NCBI GenBank assembly: GCA_023525975.1 | Contig: JAKNSE010000034.1 | Span: forward strand, 3,472,001-3,536,000 | Direction: 5' to 3' | From: Smallanthus sonchifolius | Taxonomy: Eukaryota > Streptophyta > Magnoliopsida > Asterales > Asteraceae | Length of the DNA: 64,000 bases | Part shown: piece by piece, positions 15,001-25,300 of the stretch | Position numbering within the stretch: position 1 is the stretch's first letter | How the letters are laid out: every line of letters starts with the position of its first letter | Made by a program: the position numbers and the translations under genes | The notes under the pieces: model-generated | The model's input: only the letters and a program-made list of their open reading frames with translations | Told to the model about the DNA's origin: nothing | The model's database searches: none

Positions 15001-16681
15001 ATTCGTCGTGAGAATACTTTTCTCTGTCCTCTTTTTTTTATACAGTCAGTTGTTGATGCTTTTAAGAATTTAGTGTATTTAATGCATCTAAAAATTTGTA
15101 TCTTGTAGCTTTAAAAGGCCTGTTAAGTCCAAAACATGAAACCAAACCATTTGTACGGTTTGATTTGATTTTGGTTTCAGTTTTGTGTTGTTTGTTTTTG
15201 GTTTAGCGAGTTTAAAAACAGTTACTGACAGTTTGTTTCACAACTTGACCTAAAAACCGGAACATAAACATACCCCTAATTTCTACCAATTTACGTATGA
15301 ATGGGTTGATTCAGGTTATGTGCCATCTCCAAAGGGTCAAATGAGTGAAATAAAAATTAGCTAAAAAAGAAATGGATCAAATGGGCTGAACAGGTCAAAA
15401 GTTGCGTAATTAATGTGTATCTTTAATGGATAAAATCTTCTCGATCATGTTATTTAATGTGATTTGATGTATTGAAATTTTATAATCTTATAACCATATT
15501 TGACAATAATTATTTGTTGAAAGTTTATTACTTTTGGATAAAAAGTGTCAACCCAACTCGTTTTGACCAACAATTTAGCCTGTCTGACCATACCATTTTG
15601 CATCTCTACCATGTATGCTAGATTTTCTTCTGCTTTGTCTAACCTGCAAGAACAAACAAGTACTGTTTTTTGTTTGGTAAAAAGCTTAATAAACGAGTTA
15701 GAACTGATAGCCGGTTTTACAATCAAATGTATTGATTGGGTGCCCAATTTCAGGAGAAGTCGGGTACGAGCAGACACAGAAAGCCATCTGGTGGTTCCTC
15801 TTCATATGAGGGTTATGGCTCTCCGGTTAGTGTCGTTAACCACTTAACCTGAACCTTAAAAATTAGCCAGTCAAAAACATATTGATTATATGATTTTCTT
15901 TTTATGTATAGATTACAGAAGAGCCACCTCCGTACTCGTCACCTGTTCACCAAAGATACGAGTCATTTGAGAACCCTTTGACTGGACAGGGGTCAAGCAG
16001 CTTTGATTCTCATGAAGAACGATCTTCTTCAGGGAATGTACAATCTGGAACAGCACTCTATGATTTCACTGCTGGTGGTGATGATGAGGTACTTTGACTT
16101 TTCGTCAACATATTTTTTGTTTTAAATTATACCATGTTTCTGACTGAAAAGTTCCTTTATTACAGTTGAACTTAACTGCTGGAGAAGAGGTTGAAATCGA
16201 GTACGAAGTTGATGGGTGGTTCTATGTAAGTACACAACTGTTTGATCTTAAACCAGGTCTTCTATAATTCCCAAAACGAGGGGTTGTTTCTTGGTTTTAT
16301 CCCGTCATTATACTGAATGTTTTGTTTACGGGTGGCAATTTCAACCTTATCTATATACAAATGGGTCGGCCTGGGTATGTTTTATCTCTAACGGGTCAAA
16401 TGGGTTTAAGCTAAAAGCTCCAACTAAAAAGCAAACGGGCTGGTTCAAGCAGGGTAAACGGGTTGAAAATCATTAAAAAATGTATAAAACCTTGTAAATC
16501 GATTTATTAAAAAAAAACTTATCACTACAGTAATATAGTTTTGTAATCATATTTAGTCATACATTTTCATGGGTATCTGATAGTTTTCTGTTTAAACCTG
16601 CAACAGGTGAAGAAAAAACGGGCAGGTCGGGATGGTAAATTGGCAGGTTTGGTCCCTGTTCTGTATGTTAGCCAATCATGA
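58..16681 (+). CDS. TASH3: TASH3-like SH3-domain subunit of the TPLATE endocytic complex (5' truncated, 22 exons in window)
   Basis: Spliced exons: 58-161, 291-353, 1127-1227, 2432-2526, 3062-3082, 3184-3279, 3374-3494, 3914-4051, 6591-6775, 7725-7960, 8305-8406, 9206-9382, 9492-9680, 12605-12846, 12937-13083, 13293-13509, 14125-14253, 14329-14472, 15754-15825, 15912-16088, 16166-16225, 16607-16681. Frame is kept at every junction and gives 962 residues. The N-terminus lies left of the window; I recall Arabidopsis At2g07360 as about 1196 aa, so about 230 residues are missing. The bulk is an adaptin-like helical region, followed by an acidic/Ser-Gly-rich linker and a C-terminal SH3 domain (ALYDF, DELNL, DGWFY, GLVP..YV) in the last three exons. 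In Arabidopsis the protein is a TPLATE-complex subunit acting in clathrin-mediated endocytosis at the plasma membrane. One donor is weak (GTCATA after 4051). A scrambled copia element sits in the 9681-12604 intron. Confidence 0.9.
4095..4423. repeat. Dispersed intronic repeat with GAGGTGGCAA-type ends, hAT-MITE-like (copy 1)
   Basis: Lies in a TASH3 intron. It opens with a degenerate tagagg...tggtaac end and closes with ttgccacctcta, an imperfect inverted repeat. The body carries gggtcgggttgac- and ttgacccatt-type runs. The same family recurs near 6845-7212, 14756-15600, 16325-16490, 31130-31500, 34080-34340, 35641-35840, 40968-41295, 41728-41940 and 63727 onward. Terminal repeats of this sort suggest a non-autonomous hAT element. 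I could not read a convincing 8-bp target duplication, so the class is an inference. Confidence 0.5.
6845..7212. repeat. Dispersed intronic repeat, GAGGTGGCAA family (copy 2)
   Basis: Starts taggtagcaatttgaa and runs through gggtcaaatgggtgaa, tttgacacgttc and tttgacccacc, the same internal words as the copy at 4095-4423. It lies in the TASH3 intron between exons 6591-6775 and 7725-7960. The ends are degenerate, so boundaries are approximate. Confidence 0.4.
7305..7535. repeat. Two-copy tandem duplication, about 120 bp unit
   Basis: Two adjacent units share gactgatt-ctaacccaacttt, then tgtaggaaattagc-taatggccaatttcgg/tttgg and cattctatgtatatt. The units differ by scattered substitutions and a small indel. 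It is intronic in TASH3 and no coding or transposon signal was seen. Confidence 0.7.
10214..10875 (-). pseudogene. Antisense copia gag fragment
   Basis: The minus strand encodes a gag of the copia UBN2/Retrotran_gag type (MAALQPFSSAEKTGHNSH..., ...GDETPIAYLSRI..., ...GEPMKDKDLIILTLSGL). It resembles the gag of the copia element at 42261-46956. The normal gag continuation stops at SDVS, where the sequence crosses at a CTCT microhomology into the primer-binding site. The zinc knuckle and protease are absent. On the minus strand a second primer-binding site (10938-10950) stands just upstream of the ATG at 10873-10875, as in an intact element. Confidence 0.8.
10946..11497 (-). pseudogene. Antisense copia integrase and RT fragments
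   Basis: The minus strand reads an RT piece (TGNNPNVV..., LGRLHYFLGIEV, LSQRKYFLDLLHRSGLSDC). It then joins, near 11294-11303 in a TTTCTCCC-like overlap, to an integrase piece (KLGIIHRRSCPYTSEQNG, ERRNRH, FWHFAFETAVYLINRLPSR, MDFRSTPCVFLG). The integrase fuses to the antisense primer-binding site through shared CTTGG. RT upstream of integrase is the reverse of the normal copia order on that strand, which is what individual in-place inversion produces. The sense RNase H piece begins at about 11492. Confidence 0.8.
11492..12147 (+). pseudogene. Sense copia RNase H fragment
   Basis: Reads CQFMNAPTENHW, RILRYLQGT, SDSDWAGCPVDRRSTGGF, RSSTESEYKALADTVAEL and ends shortly after KPLPSQRF. This is the C-terminal pol RNase H region of copia elements. 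It is in the sense of the LTRs and followed by the purine-rich tract and the 3' LTR. Open reading continues upstream to 11380 only by chance, through the antisense RT piece. Confidence 0.85.
14541..14662 (+). mobile_element. Au-type SINE 3' portion
   Basis: Contains gaagcagcctctct, a pyrimidine-poor ggtaaggtatgcc block, cccccaggccctac, and an end tactgggtatgtttgtttg. This arrangement matches the 3' part of plant Au SINEs as I remember them, including the T/TG-rich tail. No 5' tRNA-like head is obvious. It lies in the TASH3 intron 14473-15753. Confidence 0.6.
14756..15600. repeat. Intronic repeat block, GAGGTGGCAA family, probably nested copies
   Basis: Begins ctagaggtgg and contains gggttcaaacgggtga, several aaccggtttt-like runs, then a second set of gggttgattcagg, ggtcaaatgagtga and caacccaactcgttttgacc words. 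Two or more overlapping insertions are likely. It takes up most of the TASH3 intron before the 15754 exon. Confidence 0.35.
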
Positions 16682-17861
16682 GAAGTAATTGTCAGCTTAA
16701 AAAGCTGTGGCTGGATTTGCATAATATTGAGGATGGTTTTTGGTGTGATAGAATAGGCTTGATGATGTTGTGCATTATGTGTAGAAGTGAATTGATGAGT
16801 TGTGTGATTGTTTTCTCGTGTACATTTAAGTAGACATTTAGAATCTCCTCTGACTTGTTATTATCATGTTTTGTTAGAGCTGATCGTTCAGTCTTTGTTT
16901 TCTTCCATTTCTTGAAAGTCGGGTTTCCCTGCAAATTTAAAGAAATAAAAAAAACGTAATTTATTTGATCATATAGGTAAAAAAAATATTTTAGAACTAA
17001 TTTTTGTATGAAGATTGCACATACCTTTCATTTTCATTCTCCGACCACTTTGATGACTCTAGAAAACCACCATTGATTTGAAGAAAGACCACCACTTGTT
17101 TGTCTTCTCTGAGTTAGCTTGCACTTGAGTTTGATTAGGCTTCTTTTTCCAATCGATTTCTGTGATTAAACAATTTGTTTATAAATTTTGTGCAAATTTG
17201 TTTTTAAAAATGGGACATGTCACGTGAATCCTAACAAGAGTAAAATTACAAAAACCGTCCCTGAGGTTTGTAACCAAATTTATTTTTCGTATAACTAGAA
17301 ACTTTGTAACACTTGGCGTAACCCACATTTCTGATTTTAACCGTCTCCGTCCAATTTGGTAACGGTGACTAATGATTATGTTAACCCACCGCACGTGCAT
17401 GTCATGTGAGGGGCAAAGTTGTCCTTTCATCACCGAATTTGAAGTTTGGCTTCCCCCTCTTCCTCTCGATCATTCCCTTCACGACCAAAACCCTAGGTCT
17501 CAACCTCTCGATCATCCCTTCGAAACTCTTCTCGATAACTCCCTTCACTATCAATGTTGCAACTAGTTTGACATAGCAAGTGGTTTGAGATTGCATCTGT
17601 AAAATATCAAAGCTAGTTTGACATTACAACTGAGATTGTCACTGTTAGATGGGCAGCAATCTAACATGTTGGAACACCTGATTCAAAATCCAATGTCAAA
17701 CCAAATTGCTATTTGAGATTGCAACTAATTGAACACCTAATTCAAAATCCAAATTGCAAGTGGTTTGACACAATTACCATCCAATCTTAACACCTAATTC
17801 AACCTAATGGAAATAGCTTGAGACAATCACCATCTAATCTTAACACCTAATTCTACCTAGA
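16682..17861. other. TASH3 3' flank and intergenic sequence
   Basis: The first about 250 bp is the expected 3' UTR; an AATAAA-like signal (gaaataaaaa) lies near 16943. At about 17230-17430 there is a dispersed repeat (aaaattacaaaaaccgtcc ... cacgtgcatgtcatgtgag ... aaagttgtcc) that recurs in diverged form at 47940-48130. The rest has short reiterated words (aacacctaattc, caagtggtttgaga) but no gene. Confidence 0.4.
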
Positions 17862-20681
17862 TGTCACACCCCAACCGACGGCGGAAACGTCAGGGCGGGA
17901 CATGTAGACTGTTCATGAACACATGGTTGACTAAAATTTACTATATTAAAAATGCTACATTTCCATTCACAAACCCCAAATACAATAGTACGAAAATATT
18001 TGAATTACATAACATATCCATTTGTTTCAATTAACTAGGTCCACAACCTAAGTGTAGCAACTTGATCAAGTCAAACTTTTGCACCTGAAACATGATGAAA
18101 AACGAGGTCAACTAAAAAGTTGGTGAGCATACATAGGGTTTTGACTCTAAATAGCATCAAAGTATTGTGTAAACAAATCCATACAAGTCATGTTTAATAA
18201 GACAATTATGGGGAGCAACTATTGTGTAACCAAGTAGTACAATCAAACCTTTGTAACTAGCATGCAAAAATTGTGTTGTCGGTAACAATCACCCCAATCT
18301 GGGTGGGTTTGTCAGACTCAATAGATCTATCATTGTTAACCGTCGGCTTGATTAGTTAATGATTGTACATGTAATTGCAAATAAGTAGTTAACACACCTA
18401 GCACTCAAACATAAAGCTCAAATTGCACACAAATTGTAAAGTGGATTTGTATTGTATAGTTTATGTAAATCATTGTAAGTTGTGATCATGTTTCACCCCA
18501 AAATGTAAAAACAGTGAAAAAGGGGCTATGTAAAACTCACCTGAATCAAAGGTGAAGCTAGCACGAGTGACTGAATAGCAAAATGATCCTTGTAACTCAC
18601 CACGTTAACCTAGTGTGTAATGTATATTGAATTAATAGTGTGTACGATAGTCTATGCCTAAGTCTAGGATTGTAATGGATGTGTGTACAAGGGTTAGAGT
18701 TGTAGATGTTAGTGGTTTGTACTTGAAAGGGGTGTTTTGTAAAATGAGAAATTGAAATGAATAGTCTCAAAATAATTAGGGTTTGGATTTGAATAACTAA
18801 ATAAATTAAACGATCATTATTTATTTATTTAGTAAAAAAAAAAATAGTGTAAAAATTATATTTATTTAAATATAATTTAAATAAATAGTTTTAACTTTAT
18901 TTATTTATTTACGAAGATATGTAAATAGTATTGGTTCATAAATCAAATCTTAGATATAATTTAAACTCTAAGTGCATTTGTAAATGTAATTTATTTAAAT
19001 AATAAATATTTTTATTTATTTATTTATTTATCATTTGAAATGGATATGCTAAAATAAATTTAGTTAAAAATTCACATGAATTATTTAAGCATATAAAACT
19101 ATATATATTCACGTATAGTTTTTTTTTCTTTTTTTTTTTAAATATTTAACTTAAATTTTATAAAGCCTTGTAAAAGTATTTATAAAATTTTGTCACCAAA
19201 TTTATACATTAAATGAATAAATTACTCAAAGCAATAATATAAATTAAATTGAGTAATTGAGAATTTAATTTATAAAAATATAGATTTTATGTAAAAATTA
19301 TAAATCTGGTCGAATTCTGTTCTAATAAATATAGGATTTATAAAATAATTTTTATATAATTTAATTACTGTGTGAAAATGATTTTAAAAATAAAGGAACG
19401 CCACCCGGTTCGAACACGGGTGGGTTCTGAAGTGTGCTTGAGTTCTACCACTGGACCAGGGGTCTAACCCGTGGTATACAGCAGGTTTGCAAATTAATAA
19501 CCAAGGTCCTGAATAGGTCCAGGTTTGGTTCAAGGCTCGTGAAAAAAAGAAGTCTGGGTTGTGGGTTTTGAACCCGTGACCAAGCGTGTACGGGTCTTGC
19601 GATTTAACCGGTGGAACTGGGCTAAGACCTTGGTAAGTAGCTGATTGATTAACCATTTATTAAACAATCCCAGAACCCTTTCTTCCCCACTTCGTAACCG
19701 CAAACCCTAACCCTTTACCCGATTCGATTAAGCAACAGATCTGTATCTTAAACATAGGGCTTTCAAACAAGAGACAAAAACGAAGCTAAAGGTATAAGAA
19801 TTACCTGTAATGGTGGTGTGTAGGGGATGAATGGCTGAGTCAAAAATCTCGTTGTTATTGGTACTCGATCGGGAGCCGGACGTGGAATGGGATGCGATTA
19901 TGGGTTTCGGGAGTTTGAAACGAGTGGAGCGATGGTCAGTGGGTGAGTTAATTTGATTGCAAATAACCGGAATGCTTGATTTGATTATGTTCTTGCGTAT
20001 GACAGTTGTCGACCCAAAATATGCGTAACTTTGACAATTAAGCAATGAATCGGGTCACGTTTTCGGTTGGATGCGTGTGTAAACTGATTGCGCGAAAATT
20101 TCGGTCAGTAATCGCAACTGATTTCCTTGATTTGTGGCTTAGACAGGCTTGGTTTGACCCTAGGAAGTCAAACCCGTTCAAATCAATTTGAAATTAAGAT
20201 TAGGCCGTGTAATTTGGTAATTTACGCAATGGGTTTAGAAACCGACGACAATCGTTCTAGTATCTATGGCAAGTTATTTGATTCAAGTTTTGATCGATTT
20301 TAAATTCGAATTGCAAGATATTTGCCCTGTTTGACTTTTAAAGTCAAACTGGGTCAAAATGGGATGAATGAGGTCAAATTGCAATGTGTGGGTTTAAAGA
20401 TGGGAGTTCAAATGTTCAAGGATGAGGGTTCCAGACTAGTTAAATTGTGAATAGTTTTTATATATAAAAGTTCATCGTTATCAGTTTTATCAAAACATAT
20501 TTTATAAAAATAACTTTTATAAAAGGAAAGTTTCGCTTAATATATTTTTATAAAAATTGTCATTTGTATAAATGGTTCGTTTATTATGATACAGGAAGCT
20601 ACATATATATTTATAGTTTTATAAGTAAATATATATATATATATAAATACAAATAATGCTAGAAAATTCTTGGATGTTACA
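17862..20681. mobile_element. Probable solo LTR of a Ty3/gypsy chromovirus (Tekay/Del-like), 2.8 kb
   Basis: The unit starts TGTCACACCCC and ends GGATGTTACA, so it has TG...CA ends with short inverted termini, and is flanked by a perfect 5-bp duplication CTAGA (17857-17861, 20682-20686). There is no internal direct repeat of LTR size and no coding capacity. Long LTRs beginning TGTAACACCC are known in Del/Tekay chromoviruses; the family assignment rests on these ends and on length. The interior is very AT-rich (18770-19380) with two tRNA-like segments around 19390-19640. Confidence 0.6.
19390..19640 (-). repeat. Two tRNA-like (A/B-box) segments inside the solo LTR
   Basis: On the minus strand, one stretch (about 19390-19470) has TGGTCCAGTGGTAGAAC as an A-box-like word and GTGTTCGAACC as a B box. 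A second (about 19550-19635) has GGTTCAAAACCC. Neither shows a clear closed acceptor stem, so these look like SINE heads or tRNA-derived fragments rather than functional tRNAs. Confidence 0.35.
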
Positions 20682-21825
20682 CTAGAGGTGTACAAACCGG
20701 GTTCAAAATCCAAACCAGTTCGGGTTCAAATTCCGAACCAGGTTTTACAAAGCCCTGCTAGACCGGGTTGGAGGCCAAACCGGACCAGGTCACAAACAGG
20801 TTTATCTACCACTCGAACCCTACCCGATGTAACCGGTTCGGCCGGGCTGGGATCGGGTCGTCTGCCCAAACCGGTTCGATCTGGGTTGGGTAAACCCGGT
20901 TTTTTTTAAATAGCCGTTAATTTAAAAAAAATAGCCGTTTGGGCATGTTTTTTTAGCCTTTTTTTGGTTTTTTGGACCCCATAACTTGGTATAAATACTT
21001 GTTGGTTGTGTGGGTTGAACCACACAAGTTTATAGTCTCATTTGCTACTTGTTTAATCGAAAACAATCTCGAAAATGGTCGAAAATGTTGGTCCCTCTTC
21101 AACGGTTGTAAGACTCTTATGCCAATGTAGCTTGAAGTCTTTAAACTTCACAAATGTCGTTTCTTGAAGTCTAAGAACCTCACACGAAAGTAATTTAAGG
21201 TCATGAACTTCACAAGGTTGTGTTGTGGTGTTTGGGGTCTTTAGAACCTCATATAAAGGAGTTTGAAGTCTAAGAACCTCACACGGAAGTTATTTGAGGT
21301 CATGAACTTCACATAGTCGTTTTGTGGTATTTGAAGTCTAAGAACCTCACACGGAAGTTATTTGAGGTCATGAACTTTACATAGTTGTTTTGTGGTGTTT
21401 GAGGTCTTTAGAATCTCACAAAGAAGTGTGGTCGATATGGGTGAAAGTGCATGGAACATGGTTGTGTTAGTCTGAACATGTATCATTACTAATGACGTTA
21501 TTTGTGGGGTTTCCCTTGTAGGTAAACCTCCGGTTTGATGTCCCGGGTCACGCTTCGTGTCAGATTGGATTCTCATTTGTTTGGTGGTTGTTTATGGTTG
21601 GAGTTAAAACTTCTTTGGGGTTCATTAGACTTGTTTTATATTATATTTTGGAGGTTTAAACCTATCGTTATTTTTTAGATGTCGGTTGTTTGTCTATAAA
21701 CAAATTATGTTGTTTGTCGTATCATTGCTCTTGACATGTGTTGTTTAATCAAGAGTGTTAAATAAGACCTACTTTTCGCGCGTTTTGAAAGTTAAAATCG
21801 GTAAAAAAATTTAGGTGTTACACAC
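20682..21825 (+). mobile_element. hAT-like 5' terminal fragment with tandem repeats
   Basis: Opens tagaggtgtacaaaccggg, a terminus typical of plant hAT elements, followed by repetitive aaaccggttcgg words and, near 20990, a TATA-like box (tataaata) of a kind seen ahead of hAT transposase genes. At about 21120-21430 a repeat of about 70-85 bp (ctaagaacctcacac, ggtcatgaacttcac, gttttgtggt) occurs several times. No transposase reading frame follows. The segment may end at the ggtgttaca near 21817-21825. Confidence 0.4.
21130..21430 (+). repeat. Tandem minisatellite, about 70-85 bp units
   Basis: Units carry gaagtctaagaacctcac, ggaagttatttgaggtcatg, aacttcacatag and gttttgtggt in fixed order, about four times with substitutions. 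It is embedded in the hAT-like fragment. Confidence 0.7.
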
Positions 21826-22361
21826 ATGATGCAAGTTAACGAGGATAATGGATGATAGTTAATCTAAAGGATAAAGGATGTGTAAATTTTTTAAAAAAGA
21901 ACAATCTCTGTAATTATTAAACAAATAATATAAAGTACAATTTAATATATAACTAAACTTTTAAACTTATTTAAGATCTCGAATTTACATTAGAGATCTC
22001 AAATGTTTTTCGAATCTCAAGAACACTCATCGAGTTATCAACCGCGGTTTAACTTTAGCCTAACACAATCAAGTAAGGTTGTTTACAAGATAACTAAACC
22101 AAAATCTTACTTTAAAAGGTATACACAGCGTTAAACATTTACAAAGCATAACACAACCTATGGTTAGTATATAACATATAATAAATAATACTATTAATCG
22201 ATTTAAACGATATCTATTTTTTATTCTATTTTTTTTCCTCTTTTTGGGAAGCAAGCATATTTCCTCTCACTTGGGACCTGATTGAGAATGCAGTAAGGCC
22301 CTGTAAGCCTGGTGGTTGGTATTAACATCATATCTGAATATACATTCTGCAAAAAAAAAAA
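21826..22361. other. Intergenic sequence and NIPA 3' flank
   Basis: AT-rich, no gene seen. The part nearest 22361 should be the 3' UTR of the minus-strand NIPA gene. Confidence 0.4.
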
Positions 22362-25300
22362 TCATTTGAAATGGTCTGGTTGAATTATTGCAACAACTTC
22401 AGGGCACGATTCATCATTATCTTTGTGCTTCCATATTTCCCCGTTTGCGTGCACAATCCATGATATTTGAGGAGAAAGTGATGAATAGATATCTGCAAGT
22501 TTATCAAATAACATTTACTTTAATACGAGAACTTTTTATAACGTTTCATGAAAATGTGTTCGGTATAGAAAATCATGAAACTAGTTATTTTTTAGTTATG
22601 GTCATGTCAAAACAATTTCACGCATATAGCCATGAGATACGCGAATCTTTGGCCGTGTATCAACTTTTACTCGCGTATCAACTTTTTCTCGCCCTAACCA
22701 TAAATATTTTCATTCTAAACGCGAATCTATATGCGAATAACAATACATATGCTAATCTATACTCAATATGGTGCCGTGTATCACAATGGCTTAAGTCATT
22801 ATTGATGTGAAAAAGTCTCATAAATGGTAAAAGTAGATACGCGACTTCAAGTATCTCATGGCTAAATGAACGATTTGTTTCCGACATGCTATATCGGTGC
22901 AACCATGGGTTCACGATACGGTTTTTTCCCTACAGAAGTAATAATGTTAGCTACTTCGATTATGGAAAATACCATTGTGCCTATTTCACTAATTAACATA
23001 AAAAGCAATAAACAGTAACATATATAACAAACGCATTCAATTGTTCCATTACCTGATACAGGTTGTGGATCAGGTTCTCTTGTACTGTGTAAAATCATGG
23101 TACCAGAAAGCACAGTCATGAACCCACAAAGGACAGAAATAATTGTGCTAACACTTTGACCAGACCAATCCTACAATTGGTTAAAAGTTATGAGTTGCGA
23201 CGCTTCAGAAGGGATGCGGGAAAGCCTTCATCACATGCAAAAGATATAATACCTTAAACATGATGGCACTAGCAAGAATTGTGAAAGATGTGAACATGGC
23301 ATAATAGATTGGTGAAACAACCGCGGTGTTAAAGGTGTCCAAAGCCTGATACAATTTCACAATGAAGTATTTTTGTAAGACAACAAGCAACGAATATAAA
23401 TGTGAGATAATATCTGCATCCAAAATTCAGGTAATGTAAATCTATAAAAGCAGCATTTGGCTTCCACAAGATATCTATTTGTCAAAACTACTGTGGCAAC
23501 TATAGCGCCTACTGGTTTAAAAGAAATAAATGTAATATATATATATATATATATACACAGTTCATGTTGTACATAGGACAAACTATGAGTTGATCACACA
23601 ATTTATCAGAGAAAATACAAACAATGAACAATTTTAAAGAAAAAGGTGGTGAATTGCTCGTATCATGTTAAATACATTGTGATGGCTTTGTAGACGAAAC
23701 AAAACAACCTAAATATAACAGCTTTAGGTATATAAAACCTTCTAGAGATGGTGTAACGGTAAGAGTCGGATTCCTCTCTACCAGAGGTCTCAGGTTCGAA
23801 TTTAGCTTCCACTAGAGTCTTGAAAGCCAGTGTAAGCTGCACTTTACCTGGTCCCACTACTCTACTAGTTAGCAGGGTATAGTAGGGCTCTATGAGTTTT
23901 CCCCTAACAGGTTCTCATAGTCACCAAATAAACTAGAAAAAAACTTTACGCATATAATTGCTCGTATTGTGTTAAAACAGGGTATAACTTTTTTGGTTCG
24001 TATTTTTCACCAATTTGTATTTGATGGTCAATACAATGTCTTTCAGACTTACCGATGTAAATTAAAGAAAACAAAAGTGTGCAAGTTCAGCGAGCCAAGA
24101 TAAGCCTGTTTATTCATGTTGAGAATATTCCACACTTTTGTATCATGTATGGCAGCTCTAATAGTGAAAAAAATTATGCATAGTATTATTCAACATTTTT
24201 TTCTTTTATAACCATGTCCATATTTTGGTCAATATGGTGTTCCTAAGTCCTAACTGTGCCCACAGAGCGTGTTACCAAGAATCATGGATTTAAGATGGAC
24301 GGTAAGATTTGTAGGATGAAAAGGGCCTTCCTTCCTACACGACTACATCAAATAGTAAGGAATAAACTAATGAATCTCTTGAGTAAAGAACTAATGAACA
24401 CTGATTTGGATTCACGCCCTTGAGAAAACCTAATAATTAAACAAACTTAAAGAACAAAAGGCTTTCAACAGCCCACATGTTAACTTTACAATATGTATCT
24501 TTCTAGTTAGGAGCTACAAGATTCAGTTTCTTCAGCTAATGTTTTGTAGACTGGGCTCACAATGCGTATCTTTCTAGTTAAGAACTATAAGATTCAGCAC
24601 TTCCATGATTCAGTCAGTCATGCACAAATGAAATCTCATAACAGAATTGGAGGGAGCAAGGATAGCTAACCTTGTTTAAGTAATTCAATTGAGTGATTAT
24701 GCATGTAACAGCTACCATTACAAAAATCCATGTTTGGTAGCGTGCCACCTGGCTTGAGCCCTCCAGTGTAAGTTTTATGGCAATCCCTATTGCTTTCACG
24801 CTCATTACCTGCAAAACAAAAGGAGCACATCAAATAGACCATCATATGCCTACCTAGATGATCATGCTCATTTATATGCAAGCCAAACATCAAATAGAAC
24901 ATCCCGCTCATCAGGACTCTAGTATTAAATTGGTGATGGGCATATCTAATTGCTGACATGACATAGATGGTTCCTTTTTTGATAATTTCTGATATTAATG
25001 ATCTTACAAGTTGACACCATGCATCATGACTACTATGAGCATTGATGCAAATTACAACCTATAACGATGGAGAAAAAATAAAGAATGTAAAACGTATTTG
25101 GCCTGTTTCACCTATAAAAAGATATGCAATCAAAATACTAACAACTACAGATTCCGCAAGAAGACATTTAAAGAAATGAATTCAATTCCTTATTGAACAA
25201 AAAAAAAAATAAATGTTGATATTAACGATGGACAGAAAATTCACAAAATACCAACCGTCAATGAACCATTTATTGAACATACGCCGATATACACCATCAT

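Noticed and set aside
19384..19656. Functional tRNA gene on the minus strand
   Set aside because: A- and B-box-like words are present but I could not close an acceptor stem, and the segment lies in a repetitive LTR-like unit.
21130..21430. CRISPR-like array of regular repeats
   Set aside because: Units are adjacent diverged tandem copies without unique spacers, in a plant nuclear context.
22388..22810. 140-residue plus-strand ORF
   Set aside because: It overlaps the last NIPA exon in antisense and has no recognisable domain.
22889..22960. GKKPYREPMVAPI as the NIPA C-terminus by splicing from 23053
   Set aside because: An acceptor exists and frame holds, but the exon at 22492-22362 restores the conserved family tail (SPQISW ... 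DHFK).
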